In this document: positions 8,673 through 18,081 of the stretch, in pieces
Layout of the letters: each line of letters begins with the position of its first letter
How positions within the stretch are numbered: position 1 is the stretch's first letter
NCBI RefSeq assembly: GCF_009184395.1
Contig: NZ_WEIC01000001.1
Coordinates: 1,010,047 to 1,074,046, forward strand
DNA: 64,000 nt
Direction: 5' to 3'
Source of the DNA: Amylibacter sp. SFDW26
GTDB lineage: Bacteria > Pseudomonadota > Alphaproteobacteria > Rhodobacterales > Rhodobacteraceae
The notes under the pieces: generated by a model
The model's input: only the letters and a program-made list of their open reading frames with translations
What the model was told of the DNA's origin: nothing
Databases searched by the model: none
Program-made: the position numbers and the translations under genes

Positions 8673-9881
8673 TCATTCCTTACGCATTGTCACCTGAGTT
8701 ACATCAGTCGTACCGTACTCAAAGCCTGCTGCACAAGATGTTAAATAAAAGTTCCACATGTTACGGAAACGATCATCAAAGCTGTGATCAGAAATTTGAC
8801 CCCATTTCTGATTAAAATCTTCATACCAACGGCGCAATGTTAAGGAATAGCTTTTGCCAAATTCCATTGAGCCTTCGTAAAATAGTCCTGCTCTTTCAAT
8901 CTCTTGCCTCAAAACAGTTGGGCTTGGTAACATTCCACCAGGGAAAATATGCTTCTGAATGAAATCTACAGACTTACGATAACTTCCAAAGATGCTATCT
9001 GCGATCGTAATAACCTGAATAGTCGCTTGTTTCCCATATTTCAGGCTGTTGTTGATTGTATCAAAATAAGACGGCCAATATTTTTCACCCACAGCTTCAA
9101 ACATTTCAATGGATGCAATCCCATCATATTGACCTTTTTCATCGCGGTAATCTTGCATAACAACATCTACACGTTCTGCTAAGCCTGCTTTGAACAAACG
9201 TTCCTTTGCAAAATCGTGCTGCTCTTTGGAAATGGTCAAACATTTCAATCGCGCACCACGCTGGCCAGCTGCATATTCAGCAAAACCACCCCAGCCACAG
9301 CCAATTTCCAGCAGATGATCTCCATCTTGCATCCCCATCAAATCACAAATGGAGGCGTATTTTTGCGTTTGAGCTTTCTCTAAGCTTTCCTGTTCGGTCT
9401 TAAACAACGCTGATGAATACGTCATCGTGTCATCCAGCCATTTAGAATAGAAGTCGTTCCCAAGATCGTAATGATATGAAATATTTTTCCGCGCTTGATT
9501 TTTGGTATTACGGTTCATCCAATGACGAAAGCGTTCATAAACACGTAGCAATCCAGCACCAGGATAAGAATTGCCAATTTCATGGTAATTATCAAAAACC
9601 AAATCCATAAAGGCCATTAAATCAGGCGACGACCATTGCAGATCAAGATAAGCGTCAGAAAAGCCCATATCGCCTTCACGGATCAATCGCGCCCATATAG
9701 TATCATCCTTAGATACAACACGCGCAACATGACCCGCATCAGGGCCATCAATACGGAATACACGTCCATCCGTTAGCTCTAATTCTAACGCGCCACGTTT
9801 AAGGCTTTTCAATGAATGAAAAACCAATGCGAAATACCGTGGCAAGTTTTCTTGCCCTTTTGTTGAGGTCAAAATGGTCAT
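8673..9881 (-). CDS. cfa: Cyclopropane-fatty-acyl-phospholipid synthase
   Basis: 402 aa, the usual length. The enzyme transfers a methylene group from S-adenosylmethionine to the double bond of unsaturated acyl chains in membrane phospholipids. Visible hallmarks are 'SYHYDLGNDFY' at about 135-145, the SAM-binding 'LLEIGCGWGGFAEYA' at 190-204, 'SIEMFEAVGEKYW' further on, and 'KHIFPGGMLPS' in the C-terminal half. A GGAGG ribosome-binding site lies 7 bases before the ATG. It follows the photolyase gene on the same strand (65-base gap), a pairing often seen in proteobacteria and suggestive of a shared stress response. Confidence 0.93.
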   Translation of the reverse strand: MTILTSTKGQENLPRYFALVFHSLKSLKRGALELELTDGRVFRIDGPDAGHVARVVSKDDTIWARLIREGDMGFSDAYLDLQWSSPDLMAFMDLVFDNYHEIGNSYPGAGLLRVYERFRHWMNRNTKNQARKNISYHYDLGNDFYSKWLDDTMTYSSALFKTEQESLEKAQTQKYASICDLMGMQDGDHLLEIGCGWGGFAEYAAGQRGARLKCLTISKEQHDFAKERLFKAGLAERVDVVMQDYRDEKGQYDGIASIEMFEAVGEKYWPSYFDTINNSLKYGKQATIQVITIADSIFGSYRKSVDFIQKHIFPGGMLPSPTVLRQEIERAGLFYEGSMEFGKSYSLTLRRWYEDFNQKWGQISDHSFDDRFRNMWNFYLTSCAAGFEYGTTDVTQVTMRKE

Positions 9882-9946
9882 TGCAGCCTCCTAGGTTGCA
9901 TAAATGTTACGATGATTCTGTTGTTTTTGCCAATTTTTTGCATAAA

Positions 9947-11359
9947 TCAGGCTTTTTGGGCTGAATAAGCCGCTAAAGCGCGCTCTCGCCCTTCTTTTAA
10001 AGATATTATGGGTTCTTCCGATTTTTGCCCTAGGTCAAGCTTCCATGATAGCGGAATTGCCGCGTAAAAAGACATCCCATCGTCATGCGAGTTCTCTTCT
10101 GTTGGTAAGAATCTGTCTCTATACGCACGATCCCCATCAAACTTCTCTGCCTGCGTCGCAGGATTGAAAACGCGGAAATAAAGAGCTGCATCTGGTCCAC
10201 AGCCTGCGACCCACTGCCAGCCCATTGCATTCGATGCTGGATCCCAATCGATCAAAGTATCGGCAAACCAATCCAACCCAACTTTCCAATGCGTCATAAG
10301 ATGTTTGGTTAAATACGAACCCACCAGCATCCGAACCCGATTGTGCATTATACCAGTAACATAAAGTTCACGCATACCTGCATCAATAAATGGTTCCCCA
10401 GTCATGCCTTGGCGCCATAACTCTGCATCTGGATTATCATTGCGCCACGGAAAACTGTCCCATTCTGAGCGCCAATTCGATGTAGTGATCTGAGGTGTGT
10501 GGTAAATCAGGTGATAGGCAAACTCGCGCCAAACCACTTCTTTAATGAAATGTTCAGCTCCTTTTGCACCCCGTTCCATAGCTGCACGCCCCGCATGATA
10601 TAGCACACGTGGTGAAATCTCACCATATGTCAGGTTTTCGGACAAACGCGATGTAGCAGGCAAACCCGCAAAATCACGATCCTCTTTATAACGATCCACT
10701 GCTGTATCGATAAAATGGGTTAAGCGATCTAATGCGGCTTCTTCCCCAACACAGACATGTTTGGCAACCACATGGGCACCACGATTCATCGCACGTCCCA
10801 TTTCCCAATCGACAATATTATCTGTTTTAGGCCAAGTTATAGGGGATGCGATGTTTGTTGGTGCTGGCAAACAATCGGAAACAGGTATTTGCCGCACACA
10901 ATTCCAAAATGGCGTGTAAACTTTAAAGAAGCCCCCTGCCTTGGTTTGCGCCACCCAAGGTTCAAACAATAAATGCCCTTTGAAACTGTCCGCTTTCAAT
11001 CCCATTTCGCGTAACGACGTTTTAACTGCTGTGTCGCGTTCAATTGCATCTAGGTCATAGGCACGTGACCAATAAACAGTCGTTGCACCTGTTTCTTTGA
11101 CTAAACCCTTTAGAACATCAACTGCCTTGCCGCGGCGCAAGATAAGCTTTGAACCCATGTTCTCTAGAGTGGTGGCAAATTGCTTAACGGATAAACCCAT
11201 GCGCCATTTAGGAGCAGCACCAAGTGTCTCGACACATTCATCATGTATCCAAACGGGGATAATTGGGCGCCCTGTTTGCACTGCAGTATAAAGCGCAGGA
11301 TGATCGCTTAAACGCAGGTCACGCCGCAACCATAAAATTATAGGTGATTTAGTCGTCAT
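9947..11359 (-). CDS. phrB: Deoxyribodipyrimidine photolyase
   Basis: 470 aa. It repairs cyclobutane pyrimidine dimers with light, using FAD and an antenna cofactor. The N-terminal Rossmann-like antenna domain opens with 'ILWLRRDLRLSDHPAL'. The C-terminal FAD domain carries 'VVWREFAYHLIYH', 'GIMHNRVRMLVGSYLTKH' and 'SNAMGWQWVAGCGPDAA', matching class I CPD photolyases. In the last block the usual APYFR is read as ALYFR, a Pro-to-Leu change at a normally conserved place near the flavin, which may be neutral. A GGGGAT ribosome-binding site precedes the ATG. It lies between a NifS-like aminotransferase gene (48-base gap) and cfa on the same strand. Confidence 0.93.
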   Translation of the reverse strand: MTTKSPIILWLRRDLRLSDHPALYTAVQTGRPIIPVWIHDECVETLGAAPKWRMGLSVKQFATTLENMGSKLILRRGKAVDVLKGLVKETGATTVYWSRAYDLDAIERDTAVKTSLREMGLKADSFKGHLLFEPWVAQTKAGGFFKVYTPFWNCVRQIPVSDCLPAPTNIASPITWPKTDNIVDWEMGRAMNRGAHVVAKHVCVGEEAALDRLTHFIDTAVDRYKEDRDFAGLPATSRLSENLTYGEISPRVLYHAGRAAMERGAKGAEHFIKEVVWREFAYHLIYHTPQITTSNWRSEWDSFPWRNDNPDAELWRQGMTGEPFIDAGMRELYVTGIMHNRVRMLVGSYLTKHLMTHWKVGLDWFADTLIDWDPASNAMGWQWVAGCGPDAALYFRVFNPATQAEKFDGDRAYRDRFLPTEENSHDDGMSFYAAIPLSWKLDLGQKSEEPIISLKEGRERALAAYSAQKA

Positions 11360-11407
11360 TATATCCCCGCAATTATGTACCTTATACGCGGGAGGTATTT
11401 TATTGGA

Positions 11408-12631
11408 TTACAATATTTTATCCAAAGTAGTGATTAATTTTTGAACTTCGTCTTCATGCGTGTAATGTACAAAGCTTAATCGCAAAACACCGTGGTCAGG
11501 ATCTATACCTTGGCCTTCTAAACAGCGCACGCCATAGAAGTCCCCACCACCTGCCATGATACCGTGGCTTGCTAACTCAGCAGCAACCTCTTCACCGCGC
11601 CGCTCTAAGCTAACAGCAACAGTTGGCGCTTTAATGTTCGCATCTCTTGGGCCGAGCATACGAACCGAATTCTTATCCCCCAAATAATCTAACAAAGGCT
11701 GCAAAAGCTTCACTTCTTGTGCGCGCATCAGGTCGTGTACAAATGTTCCACGTCCTTTGGCATCTGCCTTTCCAGACTGTTGATGATGCTCATACAATGC
11801 ATCAACATAATCAGCCATACCAGCACACGCCGCTATTTGCGCATGATCAGGCCCAGCTGGTGTAAACCGCTTATACAAAGATCCAGCATTAAAATAATGT
11901 CCTTGATTTGGAAGCCGTTCCCCCAATTCACGTTTTATTGCCATGATACCTTGATGCGGCCCATAGGTTTTATATGCAGAGAACATATATATATCCGCAC
12001 CAAGGGCCCCAACGTCAGGAATACCATGTGGCGCATAGCTTACACCGTCTACACAGGTCACAGCACCCGCTGCGTGTACAACTCGGCAAATAGACGGCAC
12101 ATCATTCACTTCCCCAACGACATTTGAACAATGCGGAAAACAGACGAGTTTAACCTTATCATCAAGTAAACTAATCAAGTCGAGAATATCTAGATGCCCA
12201 GTATCAGGATCAATCTTCCATTCACGTATCTCCACACCACGATCCGCCAATCTGCGCCATGGACCAGAGTTTGCCTCGTGATCTTGGTTTGTTACAATAA
12301 TGGCCTGTCCTGGGTGTAAATAGTCAGCAAAAGCTTGCGCTAATACATATGTGTTCTGTGTCGTAGAGGGGCCAAAACTCAGCTCATCTTGTTCAATTCC
12401 CATAATAGCAGACAGACGTTTGCGCGCTTCATCCATTTCTTCACCAGCCAAACGGCTAGCTTCATAGGCGCTGTATGGCTGAACTTTTCGTTCAATATAG
12501 TAACGAGACAAACGGTCGATGACTTGTCTGCAGGTATAAGAACCACCAGCATTTTCAAAAAATGCTTGGTTCGTTAACGGCTTGCTTGAAAACGCAGGGA
12601 ATTGTTTGCGTACAAATTCTATATCTAACAT
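11408..12631 (-). CDS. Class V aminotransferase, cysteine-desulfurase-like (NifS/SufS relative)
   Basis: 407 aa PLP enzyme of fold type I. The PLP lysine is K221 in the motif FSAYKTYGPHQG, the cofactor-stacking residue is in TNQDHEAN (H118), and the ring-nitrogen aspartate is D195 (CVDGVSY). Family members include cysteine desulfurases and selenocysteine lyases. No clear mobile loop with the catalytic cysteine of IscS/SufS is recognisable, and no iron-sulfur assembly genes are nearby, so a role in Fe-S assembly is not supported. The neighbouring photolyase and cfa genes give no substrate clue. Best described as an uncharacterised class V aminotransferase. Confidence 0.75.
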   Translation of the reverse strand: MLDIEFVRKQFPAFSSKPLTNQAFFENAGGSYTCRQVIDRLSRYYIERKVQPYSAYEASRLAGEEMDEARKRLSAIMGIEQDELSFGPSTTQNTYVLAQAFADYLHPGQAIIVTNQDHEANSGPWRRLADRGVEIREWKIDPDTGHLDILDLISLLDDKVKLVCFPHCSNVVGEVNDVPSICRVVHAAGAVTCVDGVSYAPHGIPDVGALGADIYMFSAYKTYGPHQGIMAIKRELGERLPNQGHYFNAGSLYKRFTPAGPDHAQIAACAGMADYVDALYEHHQQSGKADAKGRGTFVHDLMRAQEVKLLQPLLDYLGDKNSVRMLGPRDANIKAPTVAVSLERRGEEVAAELASHGIMAGGGDFYGVRCLEGQGIDPDHGVLRLSFVHYTHEDEVQKLITTLDKIL

Positions 12632-12807
12632 TTATGGATACCTTGCTCGTGTAAATATAACTCGTTACGAAAACAATCTTGTCCCAATGTTCCGCTAATG
12701 CAAGATCATTCTTTACTTTAAGGTAAGTTAAAACCCTTGAGAGAACTCAGTTTATAAAAAGGCATAGAGATTGAATAAAGTATTGAATTTTATAACTATC
12801 TAAAAAC

Positions 12808-13974
12808 TTACAAAGCAGCGGTGATCCTTCGGAAAATTTCAATGTTATGATTGGAAACACCGTCTTCTCTAAATCCGCGGTCAACACTATTGACGACAAT
12901 CACCGTATCAGAGTTGCGGTCAATATAAATATATTGACCATATATACCGTGCGCAAAAAACTCCCCTGCTCTTGGATTTACAGCTGGTATCCACCATTGA
13001 TATCCATACCCGCGTTCGCCTGCTTTGGTATTTGCACTGGCTTTTGTAGAAGCATATATCCAATCTTTTGGTATAATCTGCTGACCATTATAAAACCCAT
13101 CTTGCAAGATCATTTGACCAAAACGTGCGTAATCACGCGTGGTTAAATTTAAACCGCCTAAAACAAATGCAACACCTTCGCCATCCGTTAGATAATATGG
13201 TTCTTTTTCCAACCCAAGCGGCATTATTATTTTTTCGGACAACAAACTGGTAACTGACCTCCCAGTTGCACCTCTTACAACCATCCCAATGACGTGCGTA
13301 TCAATAGATACATACTGCATAACTTTTCCAGGTTCTGCGAATGTTTTGCTTATACCTGCAGAAAATCCATCCAATGTTCCACCCAAAGCGATTTCACGTC
13401 CCATGCGGTTGATATCGGAATTTTTATCTAAATAGTCTTCATCAAATTCAACACCACTCGACATCTGCAGAACATTCTTCAATGTTGCAGTCTCATATCC
13501 ACTTCCCTTCAGAAGAGGTACATATTTTGTTACGGGGTCATCAATCGATGCAATCGCTCCCTCTTCCAATAATATGCCAACCAAGGCTGATAGAAAACTT
13601 TTGGCAACTGACCACGATATGCGGAGGTCGTCATCCATTGTCCCTTGATAATATTCCTCAAAAACAAGATCACCTGATTTGAGAACAACCAAACTTGTTA
13701 CCGATCGGTCTTTCACCCAAGTGCGTGTTTCTTGATCCAACTCAATCTGCACATCTTTAGTTAAGATTGTTGCTTTACCTTTTCCTTTGGGAACTGGCGT
13801 ATTTAAAAAAGCTTGGTCCATATGGCTAAAATTTCGAACAATTTTATCCTCAGCAAACAAGCTGTTCACAGCCATCAGACGCGTAATTTCCTCACGCTTC
13901 CAAATCCCAATAGCGGCACCAATCAGGATCAAAACAGCAATTGTCTTAAAGGCAATTATACCAACCCGTTTCAT
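12808..13974 (-). CDS. Membrane-anchored serine hydrolase, class C beta-lactamase/esterase family
   Basis: 388 aa. An N-terminal hydrophobic helix (about 8-26) anchors or exports the protein. The SxxK nucleophile motif is SVAK at 122-125 within 'ISWSVAKSFLSALVG'. The second motif is a Tyr-x-Ser (QYVSIDTH) and a HGxYGQ segment near the C-terminus stands where KTG is found in beta-lactamases. This arrangement is usual for the broad family of penicillin-binding-protein-like esterases (the '6-aminohexanoate-dimer hydrolase' type annotation), not for true AmpC. Substrate is unknown. It is monocistronic, convergent with nothing close by. Confidence 0.78.
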   Translation of the reverse strand: MKRVGIIAFKTIAVLILIGAAIGIWKREEITRLMAVNSLFAEDKIVRNFSHMDQAFLNTPVPKGKGKATILTKDVQIELDQETRTWVKDRSVTSLVVLKSGDLVFEEYYQGTMDDDLRISWSVAKSFLSALVGILLEEGAIASIDDPVTKYVPLLKGSGYETATLKNVLQMSSGVEFDEDYLDKNSDINRMGREIALGGTLDGFSAGISKTFAEPGKVMQYVSIDTHVIGMVVRGATGRSVTSLLSEKIIMPLGLEKEPYYLTDGEGVAFVLGGLNLTTRDYARFGQMILQDGFYNGQQIIPKDWIYASTKASANTKAGERGYGYQWWIPAVNPRAGEFFAHGIYGQYIYIDRNSDTVIVVNSVDRGFREDGVSNHNIEIFRRITAAL

Positions 13975-14067
13975 CGAGACCTCTCACGTATAAAATATTA
14001 ACGAAAGACTGCGATATAATTTCTTAAAAAACCAACAAAACCTTACGTAACCATATCCCAAATAGCA

Positions 14068-14097
14068 AAAGGCCCCCGTGTAAAACACGAGGGCCCT
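14068..14097 (-). terminator. Rho-independent terminator of the BCCT carrier gene
   Basis: A GC-rich hairpin (GGGCCCTCGTG, a short loop, then ACACGGGGGCC on the minus strand) is followed by TTTT. It lies 26 bases after the stop of the BCCT gene and ends its minus-strand transcript. Confidence 0.85.
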
Positions 14098-14122
14098 AAG
14101 CTTAGAAAGGTAGTCTGGTTAT

Positions 14123-15775
14123 TTAGTCGTCAGCTACGTGGATAGTTTCAATACCCGCAGCTTCACGCTTACCATCGTTGTAGATAGCTTTAACCAAAGC
14201 AGCACATTGAAGTACCATCACAACTGAGAATGGAAGTGCACCGATCACCATCGCTGTTTGAATGGCTTTCAAGCCACCCACTAGCAATAGAGCCGCCACA
14301 ACTGCACCAAGTGCTACACCCCAGAAGATGATATGTGGACGTGCTTTTGGACCTTCGTCACCCGCAGCGTTGATTGTATTCACGATCAATACCGCAGAGT
14401 CAGCTGTTGTCACTAGGTAAGTCATCAACAAGACAACGATCATTACAGCCATTGCCCAACCCAAGAATGGTGAAAGCATGTACTGAACCATAGCGAAGAT
14501 TTTGTCACCATCTGGCACACCAAAGATCGTTTCGCCAGCTTCGCCGTTCAATGTTAGGTCGATAGCAGTACCACCAGCCCATGTGAACCATACGAAGCAC
14601 ATTAGGGATGGAATGATCATCGCACCAAGAACGAATTCACGGATCGTACGACCTTTAGAAATACGCGCTAGGAACAAGCCCACGAATGGAGCAAATGCAA
14701 TCCACCAAGCCCAGTAGAATACGGACCAACCGCCCTGCCAGCCTTCTAGTTTAGAAGCAACAGAACCTTCAACACCGTCTGAAGACCAAACAACAAACAA
14801 TGTCTGAGGCAAGGTAACGATATAATCGATAATACCTAAGAACAGAGCTTGTAAGCCGAAGAATGTTGAACCGAAGATCAAGAAGAATCCCAACAATAGG
14901 ATACTCAGAACCATGTTGATGTTTGATAGCCATTTAATGCCTTTACCAACACCTGACAAAGCAGACAGTGTTGATGCAGCCATAATCACAACGATCGCAA
15001 CTACGATACCAAGAGAGTTCGCAGTACCAGCTTCATTCGTCAAACCACCGATACCAATACGTGTTAGACCAGAAACGAACTGTTCCACACCAAAACCAAG
15101 TGTTTGAGCAACACCAAGGATTGTCGCAACAACAGCAACGATGTCTACTACGTGACCGATAGAACCAGATAGTTTCGAGCCAAACAATGGTGTCAATGAA
15201 GACCGCATTGTCAAAGGCAAACCACGACGGTAGCTAAAGAATGCAAGTGCTAGACCCGCAATCGCATAACACGCCCAAGCGCCTAAACCCCAGTGTACGA
15301 AAGACCACTTATAGGCGCTACGTACGTTACCTTCAGTACTACCTTCTGTAATACCTTGGATAACTTCAGGGTTATTCTGGAAGTGATAAACAGGTTCAGC
15401 AACGGCCCATGTGAGCATGCCCACACCGATACCAGCACCAAACATCATAGAGAACCATGAGAAGTTTGAGAATTCTGGCTTATCTTCAGCTGTACCTAAT
15501 TTAAGGCGACCAGCCGTTGGCCAGATAGCAAGACCGATACACATGAGTACGAACAAAGTAACTGTCCAAATGTACCAGTAGTTAAATTTTGCTAAGATGT
15601 ATGCGTTAATACCGTTAAGAACGGCACCTGATTGCTCTGGAAACGCAATCGCCCAAACGACGAGCCCCCCAATCGCAAGCTTTGAAGTGACCGTAACGAT
15701 CTTACTGAAGCCGCGGTAAAAGCCCTCGTCAGCAGTTTCGATCGGTAGATCAGTTAATGGTGTTTGTAATGACAT
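14123..15775 (-). CDS. BCCT-family transporter (betaine/choline/DMSP type)
   Basis: About 550 aa with twelve predicted membrane helices. The family signature region is seen as 'WSFVHWGLGAWACYAI' in helix 4-5 and 'FYWAWWIAFAPFVGLFLARISKGRTIREF' (given here as a block around residues 355-385) in the substrate-binding helix 8. The ATG at 15775 is preferred because a GGGAGG ribosome-binding site stands just before it; an in-frame TTG at 15787 would bury that site. BCCT carriers take up betaine, choline, carnitine or dimethylsulfoniopropionate with Na+ or H+. With acuI and a GntR regulator next door, DMSP is a reasonable but unproven substrate. Confidence 0.88.
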   Translation of the reverse strand: MSLQTPLTDLPIETADEGFYRGFSKIVTVTSKLAIGGLVVWAIAFPEQSGAVLNGINAYILAKFNYWYIWTVTLFVLMCIGLAIWPTAGRLKLGTAEDKPEFSNFSWFSMMFGAGIGVGMLTWAVAEPVYHFQNNPEVIQGITEGSTEGNVRSAYKWSFVHWGLGAWACYAIAGLALAFFSYRRGLPLTMRSSLTPLFGSKLSGSIGHVVDIVAVVATILGVAQTLGFGVEQFVSGLTRIGIGGLTNEAGTANSLGIVVAIVVIMAASTLSALSGVGKGIKWLSNINMVLSILLLGFFLIFGSTFFGLQALFLGIIDYIVTLPQTLFVVWSSDGVEGSVASKLEGWQGGWSVFYWAWWIAFAPFVGLFLARISKGRTIREFVLGAMIIPSLMCFVWFTWAGGTAIDLTLNGEAGETIFGVPDGDKIFAMVQYMLSPFLGWAMAVMIVVLLMTYLVTTADSAVLIVNTINAAGDEGPKARPHIIFWGVALGAVVAALLLVGGLKAIQTAMVIGALPFSVVMVLQCAALVKAIYNDGKREAAGIETIHVADD

Positions 15776-15969
15776 ATTCCCTCCCAAGATTAATATCAGT
15801 TATCGTTGCATTCTGCCCGCCCCCACAGTTTTGGCAGGGTCGTTATACGACAGTAACACCCGAATATCCGACGAAGGAAAGGAAAAAATTCAACAAAACA
15901 TGAATTAAGATCGTTCATCGCAAGGCCACCACCTCACGATTCTTAACAAAGATTAACGCGAAAAAGCCT

Positions 15970-16962
15970 TTATTTATTTACGTCTACGACCACTCGGCCT
16001 TGTATCTGACCCTTCAAAATATCCCCACCTAACTTAGGTAAATCAGAGAGTGTTGCTGGGACGATCATTTGGTCCAATTTCGCCATTGGCAAGTCAGTTG
16101 CGACGCGTTTCCAAGCAGCGAGTCGGTTTTCATAAGGGCGCATAACACTATCAATACCCAGCAGATTCACACCGCGAAGGAGGAATGGAATAACCGTCGC
16201 AGGTAGCCCTGCACCGCCTGCCAAACCGACAGCAGCAACAGAAGCTCCATACTTCATTTGCCCCAAGACGCGCGCCAACATATCACCGCCAACGGCATCA
16301 ACACAGCCAGCCCAGGTTTCAGCTTCCAAAGGACGCTTCACAGTCTCATTGATCTCTTCACGCGCTACGATTTGTGTGGCCCCTAGTGACGTCAAATAAT
16401 CCGTCGTTTCAGGGCGCCCGGTGACACCAGCAACTTCATATCCAAGGTTCGCTAATATCGCCGTCGCAACAGAGCCAACACCCCCTGCGGCACCCGTCAC
16501 CAAAACAGGCCCTTGGTCAGGGTTTAACCCATGCTCTTCTAATGCCATCACCGATAACATCGCCGTAAAACCAGCAGTTCCAACAGCCATTGCTTGCTGC
16601 GTGGTAATCCCTTCGGGCAATGTCACTAACCAATCCGCATTCACACGTGTTTTTTGAGAATAGCCCCCCCAATGCATTTCACCATAACGCCACCCCGTTA
16701 GCACAACTTTGTCACCCGCATTGTAGCGGCTGTCAGACGAACTTTCGACAACGCCAGCCATATCAATGCCTGGAATATGCGGGTAATTCCGAACCAATCC
16801 CCCTCCTGGTCCAATACATAAACCATCTTTATAATTGACTGTAGAGTATTCAACAGCAACCGTCACATCACCCTCTGGCAATTTATCCTCTGTAATCTTC
16901 TGTACAGACGCACTCGTTTTGCCATCTTCGTCTTTTTCCACCATCAATGCATTGAACGTCAT
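15970..16962 (-). CDS. acuI: Acryloyl-CoA reductase (AcuI/YhdH family MDR oxidoreductase)
   Basis: 330 aa, zinc-free medium-chain reductase. The NADPH-binding motif LVTGAAGGVGSVA is at 154-166; the N-terminal 'NYKDGLCI' and 'PHIPGIDMAG' blocks are typical of AcuI/YhdH, as is the closing 'GQIQGRVVVDV'. AcuI reduces acryloyl-CoA to propionyl-CoA, a step of DMSP and acrylate catabolism, and also detoxifies acrylate. The start at 16962 has an AAAGGA site about 8 bases upstream; an in-frame ATG at 16980 lacks one. It is divergent from a GntR-family regulator with a palindromic site in the gap, and is followed by a BCCT carrier gene. Confidence 0.87.
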   Translation of the reverse strand: MTFNALMVEKDEDGKTSASVQKITEDKLPEGDVTVAVEYSTVNYKDGLCIGPGGGLVRNYPHIPGIDMAGVVESSSDSRYNAGDKVVLTGWRYGEMHWGGYSQKTRVNADWLVTLPEGITTQQAMAVGTAGFTAMLSVMALEEHGLNPDQGPVLVTGAAGGVGSVATAILANLGYEVAGVTGRPETTDYLTSLGATQIVAREEINETVKRPLEAETWAGCVDAVGGDMLARVLGQMKYGASVAAVGLAGGAGLPATVIPFLLRGVNLLGIDSVMRPYENRLAAWKRVATDLPMAKLDQMIVPATLSDLPKLGGDILKGQIQGRVVVDVNK

Positions 16963-17041
16963 GATCTTATCCTTTCGCATACGCGATCTGAATTGCCTAA
17001 TCCCCTAGTCTTTTGGGAATCTTTGTGTCATGTGTGGATAG

Positions 17042-17059
17042 CAGACATTCAAATGTCTG
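17042..17059. promoter_or_regulatory. Perfect palindrome, probable GntR-family operator between acuI and its regulator
   Basis: The 18-bp element CAGACATTCAAATGTCTG has 8-bp perfectly complementary arms around a CA centre. Its right arm overlaps a second symmetric core, TGTCTGACA, extended to TTGTCAGACAT on the other strand, close to the TNGTNNNACNA operator of the FadR-type GntR regulators. It sits 16 bases before the regulator's start codon and about 80 bases before acuI, in a position to control both divergent promoters. Confidence 0.6.
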
Positions 17060-17074
17060 ACAATTAAGATACTT

Positions 17075-17818
17075 ATGATGACGATGAAATACACACTTAC
17101 TCAAGACCGCGAATTATCTACACAAATCGCCGAAGCCATTCGTGAAGCGATTATGGACGGCACACTCATGGTTAATGAACGCCTCCCATCCGAAAACGAA
17201 TTGTGTGAACGGTTCGAAGTATCACGCTCGACTGTCCGCGAAGCCTTAAACCGCCTTGCCGCACAAAACCTAATCCGTACCCAGCGCGGCGCTTATGGCG
17301 GTGCCTTCATTAAAAAAGTCAGTTTCGAAGACGCTTATCCAAATCAAATGACCACATCTAGTTTGTTGTTATCAATGAACGAAGTCAGCTTTGAAACCGC
17401 TTGCGAAGCACGTTTTGCAGCTGAACGCGCCTGTATTCCACTATCTGCAAAAAGATGTTCTGCAGATCAAATGGCAACGATGCGTGCAGAAATCCACCGC
17501 CAAGGCCAAGAAGGTTTAAGCGACGAAAGCTTCTGCACATCAGATATCACATTCCATAAGGCTTTGATCGAAGGGACAGGAAATCCAGTCCTAAACTTCC
17601 AGTCTTCTAGTGCCATTGAATCCATGCAATCTTTGATGAACATGATCACCTATTCCGCCCGTGACCGTGCTGTCATCATCAAGCTACACACAGCCATCGC
17701 CGATGCCATCGAAGCAGGTGATGCACAAAAGGCCGAGGCGGAACTCTCTAAACTGGCGGATTACACCATTACACTTGCGGATCAAGTGCGCGAACAACGC
17801 GCTGCTAAAAAAGCATAA
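17075..17818 (+). CDS. GntR-family transcriptional regulator (FadR subfamily, FCD domain)
   Basis: 247 aa. The N-terminal winged helix (about residues 10-75) contains 'LPSENELCERFEVSRSTVREALNRL' (residues roughly 41-65, quoted only to locate it by LPSENEL and STVREAL), the GntR hallmark. The C-terminal all-helical part, with 'FHKALIEGTGNP' near residue 168 and conserved Asp/His positions, is an FCD ligand-binding domain, usually sensing organic acids with a metal ion. It is divergent from acuI, and an 18-bp palindrome lies in the gap, so it most likely represses itself and acuI. The effector could be acrylate, 3-hydroxypropionate or another acid; this is inference. Several in-frame ATGs at the start make the exact N-terminus uncertain. 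Confidence 0.85.
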   Translation: MMTMKYTLTQDRELSTQIAEAIREAIMDGTLMVNERLPSENELCERFEVSRSTVREALNRLAAQNLIRTQRGAYGGAFIKKVSFEDAYPNQMTTSSLLLSMNEVSFETACEARFAAERACIPLSAKRCSADQMATMRAEIHRQGQEGLSDESFCTSDITFHKALIEGTGNPVLNFQSSSAIESMQSLMNMITYSARDRAVIIKLHTAIADAIEAGDAQKAEAELSKLADYTITLADQVREQRAAKKA

Positions 17819-17867
17819 CAAATCAAGATTGAACCCATCACAGCATTCCCCTATACCGCGCATAGAA

Positions 17868-17944
<77 letters not shown>

Positions 17945-18081
17945 TTTGCTTCATTTCTGAAACTTGCGCTACTCAAGATATTTATGGATTTTGAACTCCA
18001 GAACATTACAATCAGCATCTAATCAGGTTTAGCTTCTAAAGCTTGATGGCAATCAAACGCCATTAATTATTAGGATACCCT

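Noticed and set aside
11408-12631. Cysteine desulfurase for iron-sulfur assembly (sufS or iscS)
   Set aside because: No recognisable catalytic-cysteine loop and no suf or isc genes nearby; only the general class V fold is supported.
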